NCBI GenBank assembly: GCA_024734555.1
Contig: JANPWX010000173.1
Coordinates: forward strand, 1,782,331-1,846,330
DNA length: 64,000 nt
Direction of reading: 5' to 3'
DNA from: Trochalopteron elliotii
Taxonomy: Eukaryota > Chordata > Aves > Passeriformes > Leiothrichidae
Both the position numbers and the translations under genes were made by a program. Position 1 is the stretch's first letter. Every line of letters starts with the position of its first letter. This document shows, one piece after another, positions 52,131-64,000 of this stretch. The notes beneath the pieces were generated by a model. It was not told where the DNA came from and made no database searches. It saw only the letters and a list, made by a program, of their open reading frames with translations.

Positions 52131-53053
52131 CTGTGCCCAGGCAATGCCAAACTTAGGGTAACTGAGTCATATACCATCAACCTCTGGGGCCAGGCTGGGC
52201 CACCACTGCTAACACTGGCAAACTCCTACTCAAGAGAAAGTGCCTCAAGTCAGCGAGGCTCCTCAGATGAGTAAGAAGTGCTCACTGATGTCAGTGAAGA
52301 TTACCCAGAGAGGGCTTTGAAGTTGCTATTTTGTAGTGGGGGTTTGTGTGTGTGCACATGCACAGGAGCAGACATGACTCCCTAAAAGCCATGAATTCAT
52401 CATCATCCTACAAGGCAGTACAGCTTACAGAGAAAAGCAGTCAGAAAGTGAGATAATGACCCTATGCCATGACCCCAAGGTAGAAATAAACTGGGTGTAG
52501 GAGGTACCTGCCGATACCAGGATTAACATGACTCAGGGAACACAGGGCTGATAAAAGGTATTCAAGAGGCACAAAACAGATGCCAATGCCATCTCCTTCT
52601 GCCAGCCCAGTTCCCTGTCACCCTGCTCCACTTTCTATGCCACAGCACATATTCAGCACACTTAATGCCAAGCTCTAGTCTCACATATGCTGATGTAAAT
52701 TTAAACGAACTGACCAAAGTAAATGGAGAAATCCCACGAAAATGCACAGTAACTGAGCAAGGTTTAGCCTTGATGCAATGTCCTAAAGTGATGGAATATG
52801 TATAATTTTCTGACCACTGTCTAGAAGAAAATTATGTGTCCACAGGATGTGGCACCACTTCACTTCCAGTTGCACTGCTCAGGAAATACATAAAAGTAAG
52901 CTTCATATCTGTGCATATTTACTATGTCACACAGCTCTTACTAATAGGCTGAATTACCAAAACCAGAAAGTTGTTGCTGCTGTTTGCAAAAGCAAAGTAT
53001 CTTTGCAATGAAAATGGATTCCATACACAATACTTTTCTCCAGGGAATAGAGC

Positions 53054-53135
53054 TGTATATTACTATACAGTATTATTACATATATTGTATATTATTATAC
53101 ATATATATATAGTATATTATTATACGTTATTATAC
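53054..53135. repeat. AT-rich palindromic cluster
   Basis: Pure AT-type sequence with two copies of the self-complementary GTATATTATTATAC-like unit (53087-53100 and 53112-53125), separated by a (TA)n run. It could form hairpins or be unstable. Confidence 0.5.
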
Positions 53136-56100
53136 CCATGCTATATGGCATGCTAAACCTTTTCCTCCTTTGCCCCTGATCTCTTATGTGACTTTTCCCT
53201 ACTACCTCTCTGTAATAGAGAGGGCTAATGAACCATCCTAATATTTTTTAGGTAGCTGGCAGGTTAATTTCTGGAATGACCCAGGGATGCAGGCATTGAC
53301 CACATTTCTAGGCACCCATGGTGTGATACAGAACCAGAGCCCCATGGTGCTGTTTTCCTGCAAGCATGGGGCAGGACCAGTTTCTGCACAGAAACCAGCT
53401 GAGTTTAGAGGAGAGCAGAGGACATTTCCACAGCACCACCATACAGCAGCCTTCAGTACCAAGAAGACTGTCACCAAATTTTTGCCTTGGATTATGCATA
53501 CACATTCAAATGCCAGATGACATTGGCTTCCCCCCACTGTAGTGAAATGCACAGTAAATTCAATTCTAATAACTTATTATTGTGAAGAGGACTGTGATAA
53601 TTAACAGACATTTATTAGCATTTAATTTGACAGCAGATATGCTTTGGAGAACTTTAATGACCCCTTAATGGATCCATACAACCACATGTACACAGAGGAG
53701 ATACAATCAAGTCCTGGAACTTATTCTTACTGTGTGTTTGTACACATCCCAGAACAGCAGCAACACATCATCATTGCTATTGGGTGCCACCATATGACAA
53801 CAGCTTATAATTATACCCTCCTGATAAATCATAATCTTCTGTAAGCCTAAACCACTGACTTTGTGTCAGATAAAAAGAGATGCCTGCTGTGTTCCCATGC
53901 ACCTTTACCTGACCATCATGCTGTGGCTTGATGTAGAGGATGATTGTTAGCGTAAGGAACTGATCAGAGCTACAGAAGCCTGGAAAAGGGAACTGCTGCA
54001 AGTCCTCATTTTATCTCCTTTATAATGCTAAAAACATAAAGCTACTACTTCTTTTTAAGAGAGCAGAAACATTACACCCAGCACACTCTTTGCAAAAGTC
54101 ATCAGAGTTAAGGCTGTAGCAGTAAAAGTCACGTCTAGAAAATGTGCTTTCAGGACAGATTCATGACAGTATTCACAGAAAAGACAGGGAATGAACAACA
54201 GACTTCTCAAGTGCTTTTTCTTTTCATGGCTGTTTTTCCTGATCTGAACATGCATCTTTCACAAATCCAGCTAGTCCTAATAAATTCTATTTATTAACAG
54301 CAATTTCTTTTTCAATGAAGTTTGCTACCAGTGCTAAAAATTAATCAGTCTTAGGTGGTTGTTCACATCATGCCTGACACCCTCCCAACCGTTCTGTGCC
54401 AACAGCCTGGTTTCCCAGCATAGCTTCGTCCTTCTCACAGGCCCCTTGCAACACCTGGATCACTCCCATTTTCACTCTGAACACAAACCTGCTTCACTTC
54501 ATATTCCTCCTCCAAAAACTCTCATGCTCAGGATGCCACATCCACCCACTCACTCCAAGTCTCTGCCACCTTCAACTTTTGAATGCTGACACCAGCTCAA
54601 GGTCAGAAGTGCACAACAGCCAGGAAAAGGGGACTGCAGAGCAAAGTACATCTGGGGGACAAGAGCCAGGAAAGGGGTCTACAATAAACGGCAATTTGTG
54701 CAGTAAAACCAAGTCTTACGTCCCTTCAAGAAACTACACAGAAGAAAAATTCAGTTACCTCACACACATGCAAGCACATGTGCTCGGCCAACCTCCTCCC
54801 CTTCTTCTTCTGCCTAATATCTCCTCTCCATAACCACCACCACTCTAATTTCTCCCAGAGCTCCTTGTGATTAAGCAGGATTTCCCATGCTAGGCACCAG
54901 ACAAAACACCAGGCATCTCCCATATCCTGCTCCTACACAGCTCTGCACACACCCCATCTCATTCTGGTGCTGCTGCCGGATGGCAGAGACCACCCAGCAG
55001 AGCAGTGCCACAGGAAAAAAAGCAAATCTCAGTCAGGCCCCATTAACACACCCCAGACAGCAACATCCAGCAACACTGTACAGGGGCATCATGGCCAAGG
55101 GAGCTCAGGACACCACCTCAGCCTCACCACTCATGAAGAAAAGCATCACCAAAGAACAATGACTCTTTTACTGCCTTAACACAGATAACTACAGATTCCT
55201 GCCATGGTGATTTCTGATGAAAGAAAGACATCCACCTACAGAAACTGAGCACTCCTAGGTACAGGAGAAAGTAGTTCTCCACCTTCAACAGTCTTCCTGG
55301 ACACCCACAGCTCCGCAAAACACCCATTTCCTCCTTATTTCTGCATGATCTTGTTAGTCTTTTTCCTTTAAGGCTGTGTTCAGCTCATCATACCCTGTTT
55401 TCTTCTCCTCCAGCTTTTGCTGTGCCTGCTGCTTGCACCAGCTCTTCACCACTTCTGAGCAAAGAGGCAGACACTGATGCCAGACATGAAATGGCTGAGA
55501 GATCTTTACAAGTGAACCAGCTCATACTGGCATAGCTCCGCTATCCCAAACACAAGGTGTAATTACCTTACTTGTGGGTGGAATTACACAAGGAGTAATT
55601 CTGGTTACCTGGTCTTCAATAAACTTCACAGAGCTGCTCTAAGATTCCACAAGAATTGAGTTACTCTAGGCAAAATCCATTAGACCCTAACAGCATGGAA
55701 GGAATATAGAGAGGACTGTGTGAAGAGCATTTTTATTACTCGTCCACAAAATTATTTGCCTACATTCACATACTGCTGTATCTACACAGATATTTTCTCT
55801 TTAAAAGAAGATTCAAGTTCGAAACTTCATTTTGCATATTAGAATGAGAAACTGAGATTTTAGCCTCTCAAATACTGTTATCTTCTTCAAGATGTAAAAT
55901 ACAATGAATAAAGCAGAATAAACTGGGTCTTTAAGAAAACAAAAATCTGTCTCATGTCTAGCATGTTCTTAGATGACAGACTCTCAACTCTCATCATCTT
56001 GTCCTTTTTATTACATGTTGAAGAGAATTTAGTTGAAAAAAGATAGTGTTCTTCTTCCATGGTGATCACAGACGACAGAGACTGTACCAAGCAATGAGGT

Positions 56101-59049
56101 TTCTTTCCTGTTCAGAGGAAGTACCAACTCACAGGGCAGCACTCCCAATCCCACTGAGCCAGCAGGACAGCTTTAGGCTCCCTACACACTCCAGAGTAAC
56201 CTGCACTGGTGTGCAAACTGAACTGCAGGACAGAAGGCTTGAACCAAAATTCAGACAAATTTCTTGATGCTGTCACTGCCCTGGGCTGCTCATTGTTGAC
56301 CAAGTCCATTATGCTCTCTCTCCCATCCTCCAGGAGCACAAAACTCACAGAAGAGCCACACTAAGCAGGTAACTATCTGTCTTCCTCTCCAGTCTGGTGA
56401 TACAAGTCTTGATCCTTGGATATCAGTCTTAGAACCTGCAGGAAGCTTGGACAAGCTTTCCACTAGAACAGAGCAAGACCTAGTCTTTAGAAGGGTGAGC
56501 TTCATCTCTTACATCTCAAGGTCTCCATTTCCTTCCCTTTTGCCTGCCTGCCAGATCAGCTGGTCCCCAGAGGATTCCTTTTAAACTTGTATCTTCCACT
56601 ACTCAAACAAACCAAGTCAGCATTCTTGAACTTCTTGTTCTCTCCCTTATCTTCTGTCAGAGCCAAGGACACAAAAACAATTATGGGTCTCTCCACCAAT
56701 CCTGTGCAGTGCTCCACATCTAACTAAAAAGCTGCAGAAATGTTCACCTGATATTTCACTGCATTTGACTTAGCAAGTACTGAAAAGCAAAATAAGTGTC
56801 ACTATATTATCTCGAGCTGTACATCAGCACAAGGTAGCAAAGAGCGTGAAAGTCACAGCATCTCCTGAACCAGATAGCAGAAGATAAGAGTAATATCTAA
56901 AGGGTTCCATCATGGATGTCATCTTCCTATGAGGACTCAGAGGGGATGCCCTGGTTTGCAACTCTATTCCTAGCTCAGAGATGTATGTGTGATCTGCAAT
57001 AAACAGGTGGCAATTAAAGGATTTTGTTATGCAGAGGTACACACAGCTTGTTTGCAGGTTAGAACAGGACACACAAAAGCCATCAGTCTATTGGACAGAC
57101 TACACATCATACACATCACTGTGAGTATAAAATGCCCTGGGTTCTGCACTGAAACAGGAGACACAACAACAGGCAATTCAGCAGCAGGCATTTAAAATTT
57201 TCTTAGTGGCACGCATGAATTCCACACATTACTGTTTTGTACCATTTTTCAGTCTTTTAACAAGCCAAATCACCCCTTTACAGTACCCAGTCTCCCTAGA
57301 CATCTACTTCAGAATATAAGAATCTGAGGGGAAAGGCTACCCACAGCCTAGAAACCACTTTTGAGCTCCAGACACCCTTCTAAATGCATGAAACTTTGAA
57401 GCGAAATTTTAGAAATCCTCACCTTTTGCACTGCTTACTTTTGTGATGGCAACCTATAATCCCTAATCAACCTAGAAAATAAATGACCGATAAACCAATC
57501 TGCTTGTAACCCCATTAACAGATTCTGGCTTCAGTATCAACAGGGTAATTTGCTGAGACTATTTTTAATCCCAACTGCTAAACCATTAATCCCACAATTT
57601 CCACATAGTATTTCCACTGTCCCCCAAATTTACTCATGGTTACCAACAATTTTGCAACTCATTAAAAAGCAGATAAATAAGTAACGCTTGCAAATATACA
57701 CCTCCTGGCACTGGAGAACTGACAGACTCCGATTACTTGGTTGATCCCGTTAAAGCCATTACTTTCTAATTGGAAAGAGTCATTCAGAAGCAAAGCTGTG
57801 TGTCTGGCATGTCACTTGACACCTGGTATGTACCACTCATGATAAAATGAACTCTCCAATATGCTTCCCACAATGAAAAGAAGTGGCTTATTTCATCATA
57901 CCACTGATAGTCACAGCTCTCTACTAAAATCTGTTCTAATTTAATGGGACCAAGGTTATCAACATGAATTGTCATGTTTCCTCAAACTGGCATTAAAATA
58001 TTCTCCAACTATCATTATTAATGTCAATATAAATTATGCATTGAAGATCACAGCATTCATTACTAAGGTAAAATTTATCTGGAGGGAAAGAAAAAAGAGA
58101 CAAACAGAGCGAATCTAATTAAAGTAGGTATTTATAGATTTTATACAGCTCTTCTCTTTAATGATGAAAACACTCCTTTAAAAAAGGTCTTAACATAAGC
58201 ATTCACAGGGCCATCAAAAACAGTACCAAGAAAGCATTGTGTTAATCAGCTAAAGGTACAGTTACACACAGGATGTTGCAAAGAGACTGATGTGATAATA
58301 CACCAGCCTGGTAGTTTATCCAAGGGTGTATCAACATAGTAGCACAACAGTCTGGAAGACAGACCCTTGGTTTCACGTAAGCAGCTACATACAGGAGGAA
58401 AAGCTGTATTTAGTATTGGAAGGGTGGTGTTTAATGCTCCTTTCAACTTCTATAAATTACAACGTCAGCCATTCCTAATTGGTATACATTAGTATTCAAG
58501 CACCACGTTGAAATTAGAAGCTTAGCAGTTTTTCGGTACAGTTATAGACACTTAATACAAACACATAAATAACCTTGTTGAAACATTTTAGAGTTCCAAG
58601 GTTAAAAGAAATCACTTTAAGAGACAGATGGTGAGCAACTGGTACCTCAGTGAGGAGTGCCACCAACTTTTGAAAGCTCTCACGCAACACACTGTATGGG
58701 GCTAACTCCTATTTACTGCACACTTTGGGACATTGCAGTGAAGCCTCATCTGCTGAAACCCCAAAGACGTGCACAGATAGGATGACACAGGGCAAAGAAA
58801 GCCTAAAAACACAACTCCCAAGGAAATCCAAATCCAAAGAGAAAATAAGATATCTTGTTTCACTAACTGCACAGTTTAAGTCAGTCCTTAAGTTGCCTGA
58901 TTGTAGTTTTATTATATTTGTGGCTGCCAATACTGGTACCAGCTCACCAATACAGGTGCCTCACAGTCTACCACAAAGGCAGCCAGAATGCATCCATTAA
59001 AATAGACAACTAAGCAACCTCTGTGTAAAGACTGGTGGACGAGAGGGGC

Positions 59050-59061
59050 GGGGGGGGGGGG
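59050..59061. repeat. Poly(G) tract, 12 G
   Basis: Twelve consecutive G inside GAGAGGGGC...GAAGAG, the longest G run in an otherwise AT-rich region. Confidence 0.5.
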
Positions 59062-59786
59062 AAGAGAAAGACTTTGCAAGCACACACTCAACCATCAAAG
59101 GAGCAGCTCTAGTTTCAGCCAGCAGAGACTGTAACACCTCGCCCCGCAATCCTTTACAACACACCGTGTCACTGGCTATTGTTCGTAACTCTTCCCGCAA
59201 ACCATTTCAACATCCAGAGAATGACTATTTCTTAAGGAAATTATTTCAGAAGGGAAAAATATTGCTTACTCATGAACCTGGTATCATTGTAACAATGAGG
59301 CAAAACAGCTACAGACAATTACATTGCACAATTCTAAATGCATCTTTTATTGTACTGGATTTCAGAAAAAGAACATTCTGAAACACTGAAATAAATCAGA
59401 GAATAAATGTGACTTCTTGTCAGCTCATACAATATGGGTTAAATGCTACCATATGGTGAGTGCGCACACGTTACCCTTTTAAAAACAAAGAACATGGCTA
59501 ATTTCATTCCCAAATCTATTTTTAAATAAGTAAACGTGACCATTTTAAAATTAGGCTACAATTGTGACTACAACACCTCAATTTCCACCAGCTTCTCTCC
59601 CTCTTTTTTTACTGAAAACTAACAGCACTTCCCTGCTCACCATCTTTTTTAAAAAGACAAGGAAAAATTACTATTCAGTCAGCTTTATCCCCGTAATAAG
59701 CCAACATAAGCATTTCTATGCAGTGTAAAAACAGTGACGAGCCAACTCACCGTTCTTCCTTTATTATACCTGCCGGAAAAGCAGAG

Positions 59787-59818
59787 CGTGCGTGCGTGTG
59801 TGTCTGTGTGTGTGTGTG
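59787..59818. repeat. (CGTG)n/(TG)n microsatellite
   Basis: CGTGCGTGCG followed by TGTGTCTGTGTG and TGTGTGTG; alternating purine-pyrimidine sequence, of Z-DNA-prone type. Confidence 0.5.
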
Positions 59819-61154
59819 CAGTACGTTAAAACTCAATGACATCCGATCCGGTTTTCAGAAAACACTCACAACATGACCTGCCCGACAGACAGAGCTCTCG
59901 TTCTCTCTGCACCCCCCAGCATGTACTGAGACACACAGTTTCGGCACACTCCCAGCCAAAAAAGAACAACAACAAAAAAAAAGAACCAAAGGAAACACGC
60001 ATGAAACACACAGAGGGTAGATGAAGTGGATGCTGTTGGTTTGAGAATTGTCTGTCTAGCCTCTGTGTTATTTGTTTTTATCATTATACTATAAATGAAA
60101 CATGTCAGGAGTCTAAAAATAGCTGCGAATTGTAATTACATATGCTATGCAAGTTTTTATTTTACTTTGAAAAGAAGATTAAAAGCTAGATCATTTTAGA
60201 AACTGGCCTTAAAGATTTAGGGAGCCACAAAATTCTTCTGCTTTGCAATTTGAAGTACTCTGCTGGAAAGCATTTCCTTTGGGACATAAATATGACAGCC
60301 CCAACATGGAGAAGCAAGCTCCCAACACCACACAGTGAGATGGCAAGAAAGAAAAGGGAGAAGAGTAGACAAAGGAAAAAGTAATTTCTTAGAGATTCTA
60401 AGAGTGCTCTGATTACGGATGTAATACTATAAGCTTTAATTAGGAGCTAAGTGCTGTGTGCTAAATTCATCCCCACATCCAGTGCTATAAATTCAGAGTC
60501 ACCCTACTAAAGTTACCTTGGGTTTACCACAACGGCACAACAGTAATGCCAGGCCTACAGCTTCTGCAACAGCCCATAATGAAATGTGGATTTTGTTGAA
60601 GAAGCGTTAAGCGACACAATATCCTGTTGATAAAAATTTAATTCTTTTCCATAAGCAATCACCTAAATGAAAGGTTAGCAAAAATGAATTTTAAGTACTC
60701 CCCAGAAGATAAGCAGTCTTGAATCCACACAAAAGAGCCCCTGCTCGAGCCATGACTTGAAACACTTTACACACCAGAGTCTTCAGCAACCCCTGCCCTG
60801 GTATCCCTGGGACACTCCATGGACACTATGTACAGTGTTAGCTCACAACTTGGGAGCAGCTTATCTTACAGCAGATGTGTGCTACTGCTATGAGACCTGC
60901 TAGAATTTATTAGGCAATAAACAGTTCAGTAGCAACTCATGAGATGCAAGTTCTGTCCATCCGCACGCTAATTTAATCTCGGTTTAATGCCCCGCATTCA
61001 CTTGCACAAGCGCTGCTGCCGTAATGCAGTTTGAGGAATGCAAGGAGAAACTGCCAACACCAAGTGTGTAACAACGCTGATGGGCCTCCACAGATAATCA
61101 AGGATGTAAACAACATCAAAAAATGAACAACCAGCCTTGAGTAATCATCACACC

Positions 61155-61173
61155 AAAAAAAAAAAAAAAAAAA
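61155..61173. repeat. Poly(A) tract, 19 A
   Basis: Uninterrupted A run on the plus strand; no retrocopy features nearby. Confidence 0.5.
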
Positions 61174-61844
61174 GAGCCCACTGCCTTCAAATGGCAAAGC
61201 AGGTTCAGCAGATCAAGAGACCAAACATTTGCTGACTAACAGTTAGGTAATGAAAGTAAACATTAGTAATGAAGTCATCATCATAATGAAAGCCGTGGCA
61301 GTGTTAATTACCTGGACCATAATCCACTCAAGTTTTAATGCAGGCTCACTAACATAATATTTACTAGAATCATTCCTGCTGGAAAAGGAAAGGAAGTTTC
61401 ATTTACTTTTAACATAGAAGTGACAACCAAGAAATATTGCTATCTGTTAAGTCATTCTAACTCCCAAGCACTGTACAGTTTCTGTGCAGTTACAGTGGGT
61501 AACTGAAAAACAGAATTTTGCCTTCAGTGTCTGAGTCAGAACAGCTTTATCCTAGCACTGAAGTGTATAAATATTTGCAGCATGTAAGATGTCTGCTTTG
61601 AAAAAGCAATGTTGCTCCAAGTTTCAAATATTTATACTGCAGATATCTAATCAAATAAATGTGACTTTTTTTCCTGAGGTTTTTTGTTTTTTTTTGCCAC
61701 ACTGTGATTAGGTATCTGGATTAAGTTTATGGCTAGAGGAAAAAAAAACACCATAATAAGTTTTAGTTGATTAACTGCCAATATAATTAAGTATTTCAGA
61801 AACGCATATAGAAATTATAATTCCACTCAGAATCACCTTCGTGC

Positions 61845-61905
61845 CACTCCCAGTAGTCAATGGGAATGGAACGGCTGCTTGAATGGGTCAGCAGTGGATT
61901 CACAA
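61845..61905. repeat. Possible third remnant of the same old palindromic repeat type
   Basis: ACTCCCAGTAGTCAATGGGAA resembles in part the CCCATTGA..TCAATGGGA core of the repeat at 45915-45985. The match is short, so this is tentative. Confidence 0.5.
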
Positions 61906-62500
61906 CCAACAAGTCAATTTTTAGGATGGTTGTATATGCTCTTATCCAACTAAAGAACACCACATGGTTGTGAAAAAAGTTTTAAGTCCATTTCTCCTTT
62001 CTGTGCAGAAATCCAGTGCCCAGTCTCAAAAGATATGTATCTACAAATTTATACTTCGTGTCTCAAAAACTTAAACAGGCACTTTTCTTGTGAAATTTGC
62101 AAGCTTGGACAAGTTGCTTCCTGCAAAATGCAATCACTTTGCATTTCAGTTTTCTATTTTGATGACTTTAGGAAAGAGTATATAGCCAAACCCAAATTTC
62201 CAGTTTAAGTACATATATACAGACTTCATCACTGGTCTCAACAAAAGCTTATGCACTGGATCATTCTGCATACTAGATGTAATCCCACAGAAGTCCTGGA
62301 AGTTCTTGGCACAAACTGAAGTCTTCACAGAAAGCCTTTCAAAGCAGACAGGTTTTGGATCACACCAAATACAGATGCCCTTCATTACAAGGGACCTCAG
62401 CATAAAACTCATCAGATCTTAATCACAGAGAATGATCGATAGATAACTACAACTAACTATAGTTACAGGTACCTACAGACAGATAATACTTATTGGTAAG

Positions 62501-62537
62501 TATAACTATATATGTATATATATATATAAAATTATAT
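62501..62537. repeat. (TA)n simple repeat in a TAACTA-rich region
   Basis: A (TA)n run with one G interruption. The flanks 62440-62570 carry several diverged GATAGATAACTA / AGTTATAGGTAACTA words, a degenerate simple-repeat zone. Confidence 0.5.
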
Positions 62538-64000
62538 AAGATGATAGTTATAGGTAACTAAAAATAACTGTTTAAGTCACCTGCACACAAAGACCTTAAC
62601 AAAAAAGTCCAAATAAACAGACTGCCCAAAGTTCTCAAAAGATGGCGATTACACCACTTCTATGATCATACTCTTCCAGACTGCCCCCTCTGGTGTGCAC
62701 CCCACAGCAGGGTGCATTTAAAAAGTTATGCATTTTTCAGTCAACTGAAGTCAATTGCTGAGCTTCTGAAGGTGATCTGTAAGATGTTAAGACATAAACA
62801 TCCTCCTTTTTTAAAATGAGGATCAGTTCAACAGGGAGAGATTCAGAACAATGGCACAATCGTTTTCAACCCCTTCAATGAACGCATCTGTACTGATAAT
62901 TGCTATTATTAAATCTTGGTGACAGCATGGTACTATGACCAATTTTAAAATCATACAAGGAACCTAATTTTTAAAGTAAATACATGACTCATTGCCACAA
63001 GAAAACTTTAATCTACGAAATGTTGCTCCATTCTAGGCAGATAGAGTTACTGAGGTCACTTGCAAGCAACAGTATGTAGATTTCACCCTAGTGATGTAAA
63101 CTCGTTTCTATGATGCTGAGAAATAGTCGTTCACATTCATGGAGGGACTAATACCAGTTTGTCTGGTACAGCAGTTTAGAAAGTTGTGCTAAGCTCAGAT
63201 AGGTGCCCTGCTAACAAAGAACACTCCTCTCTTTAAACATGTTTTAGATCATTCCTTAGGTTAATGTTATTCTCACTGATTTTTTTTTTCCTCCCCTTTT
63301 TGTAAGCATTATCTTTGCATATTAATCTAACGGTTTAGAGGGAGGGCTATAATGCCCTATTGTTCACACAGACTCCACAGTACTTATCACTAACTAGGTG
63401 TCACTTCAACACCACTCAGTTTTATAGGAACTAAGGCTTGAAAACAAACCCCAGGCAAGAATTTCTAGTGATAGCTAAAAACCACTTTACACCAGGAGCT
63501 ACTAAAGGTGTGCTTGTGCCAGTAACACACAGCCCCACGAAAATGACTTTATTATACAGAGCTCACTCAAGATGGCTATGGCAGCTACTCTTGTGAAACT
63601 GAAGATATCCTGGAATATCTGCACCTTGATACTAATTACACCACAGGTGCTCCTATGCAACTTCAGCTCCCAGTTTCAACGGGGAGAAAGCTCCAAAAAC
63701 TACTATGCTCACCCTGGTGGGACAAAGCTGGGGTGCACTAAGCAGCAGATGACCAGGCTGATGTGGGTTGTGGGTTGCTGTGACAAAAGTGAAGGACACT
63801 TTGGCAGAGAAACAAAGCAACAACATTCACTGACTGACAACTCATCCCGGCCAGCTGCCACACACAAAACTACAGGAGCAAAACTACCAACATACTCCCT
63901 GCCGAGACAAAACTTTTGCTCCCATCACCAACACCCCACCCTGGCACTGCTCCCCCATGAAACAGCCAACACCTCTTAAGAGTGCAGTTATTTTCTGCCC

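Larger units (their letters stand above)
25121..64000 (-). other. ZNF516 intron upstream of the coding exon (partial)
   Basis: This 38.9 kb holds no convincing coding exon on either strand and no CpG-island promoter. Apart from the simple repeats, N gap and old repeat remnants listed separately, I see ordinary AT-rich intronic DNA. Two blocks differ in base use: 36340-37180 and 54370-55140 are C-rich on the plus strand and carry longish low-complexity ORFs (166 and 145 aa, rich in Pro, Ser, Thr and His) that I do not recognise. An untranslated 5' exon of ZNF516 could hide here, but it could not be identified from sequence alone. Confidence 0.5.

Noticed and set aside
54396..54833. 145-aa plus-strand ORF in a C-rich block
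   Set aside because: Low-complexity sequence with no recognised family; start and end lack gene context.
1..64000. CR1 LINE 3' ends, tRNA genes, CRISPR arrays or bacterial-type operons
   Set aside because: I looked for the typical CR1 terminal repeats and diagnostic words, cloverleaf boxes and regularly spaced repeats, and saw none that held up.

Overview
The window is vertebrate nuclear DNA, most likely avian or at least sauropsid. It is an AT-rich, exon-poor stretch from the interior of one large gene. I find one protein-coding exon, on the minus strand at 23099-25120, encoding the N-terminal half of zinc finger protein 516 (ZNF516). The assignment rests on a start beginning MDRSREAEMELRR, eight C2H2 fingers with family-typical spacing, and ZNF516-type blocks between fingers such as QFFLQCLNLRP and ELDPVSSYQAWQLAT. 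The exon has a clear 3' splice acceptor (..TTGTTCTTGTTTCAG, ending at 25121) and a consensus 5' splice donor (CTAG/GTAAGA, cut after 23099).

Layout: 25121-64000 is the intron upstream of this exon (at least 38.9 kb, 5' side of the gene). 24909-25120 is 5' untranslated sequence with several short upstream ORFs. 23099-24908 is coding (603 codons plus one base, phase 1). 1-23098 is the downstream intron (at least 23.1 kb). I see no other exon, and no convincing second gene, tRNA, rRNA or CRISPR array. The remaining ORFs look like chance ORFs in intronic DNA or shadows of the ZNF516 exon.

Repeats are sparse. There is one well-bounded ERV-type solo LTR at 18275-18792 with an imperfect 5-bp target duplication, antisense to ZNF516. 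Two old palindrome-type amniote repeat remnants lie near 45.5 and 45.9 kb. There are also several simple repeats and poly(A) tracts, one running into an 8-base run of N at 33373. I do not see obvious CR1 LINE 3' ends. The sauropsid call comes from the low repeat load, the LTR style and the old repeats; it is an inference, and I name no species.

The items most worth a second look are a candidate intronic polyadenylation signal just after the coding exon, which would give a short 626-residue ZNF516 isoform; a cluster of upstream ATGs before the start; the apparent strand asymmetry of homopolymer tracts across the window; and several TAAT-rich intronic blocks that could be conserved enhancers. 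I found no convincing evidence of a wholly new biological system here.
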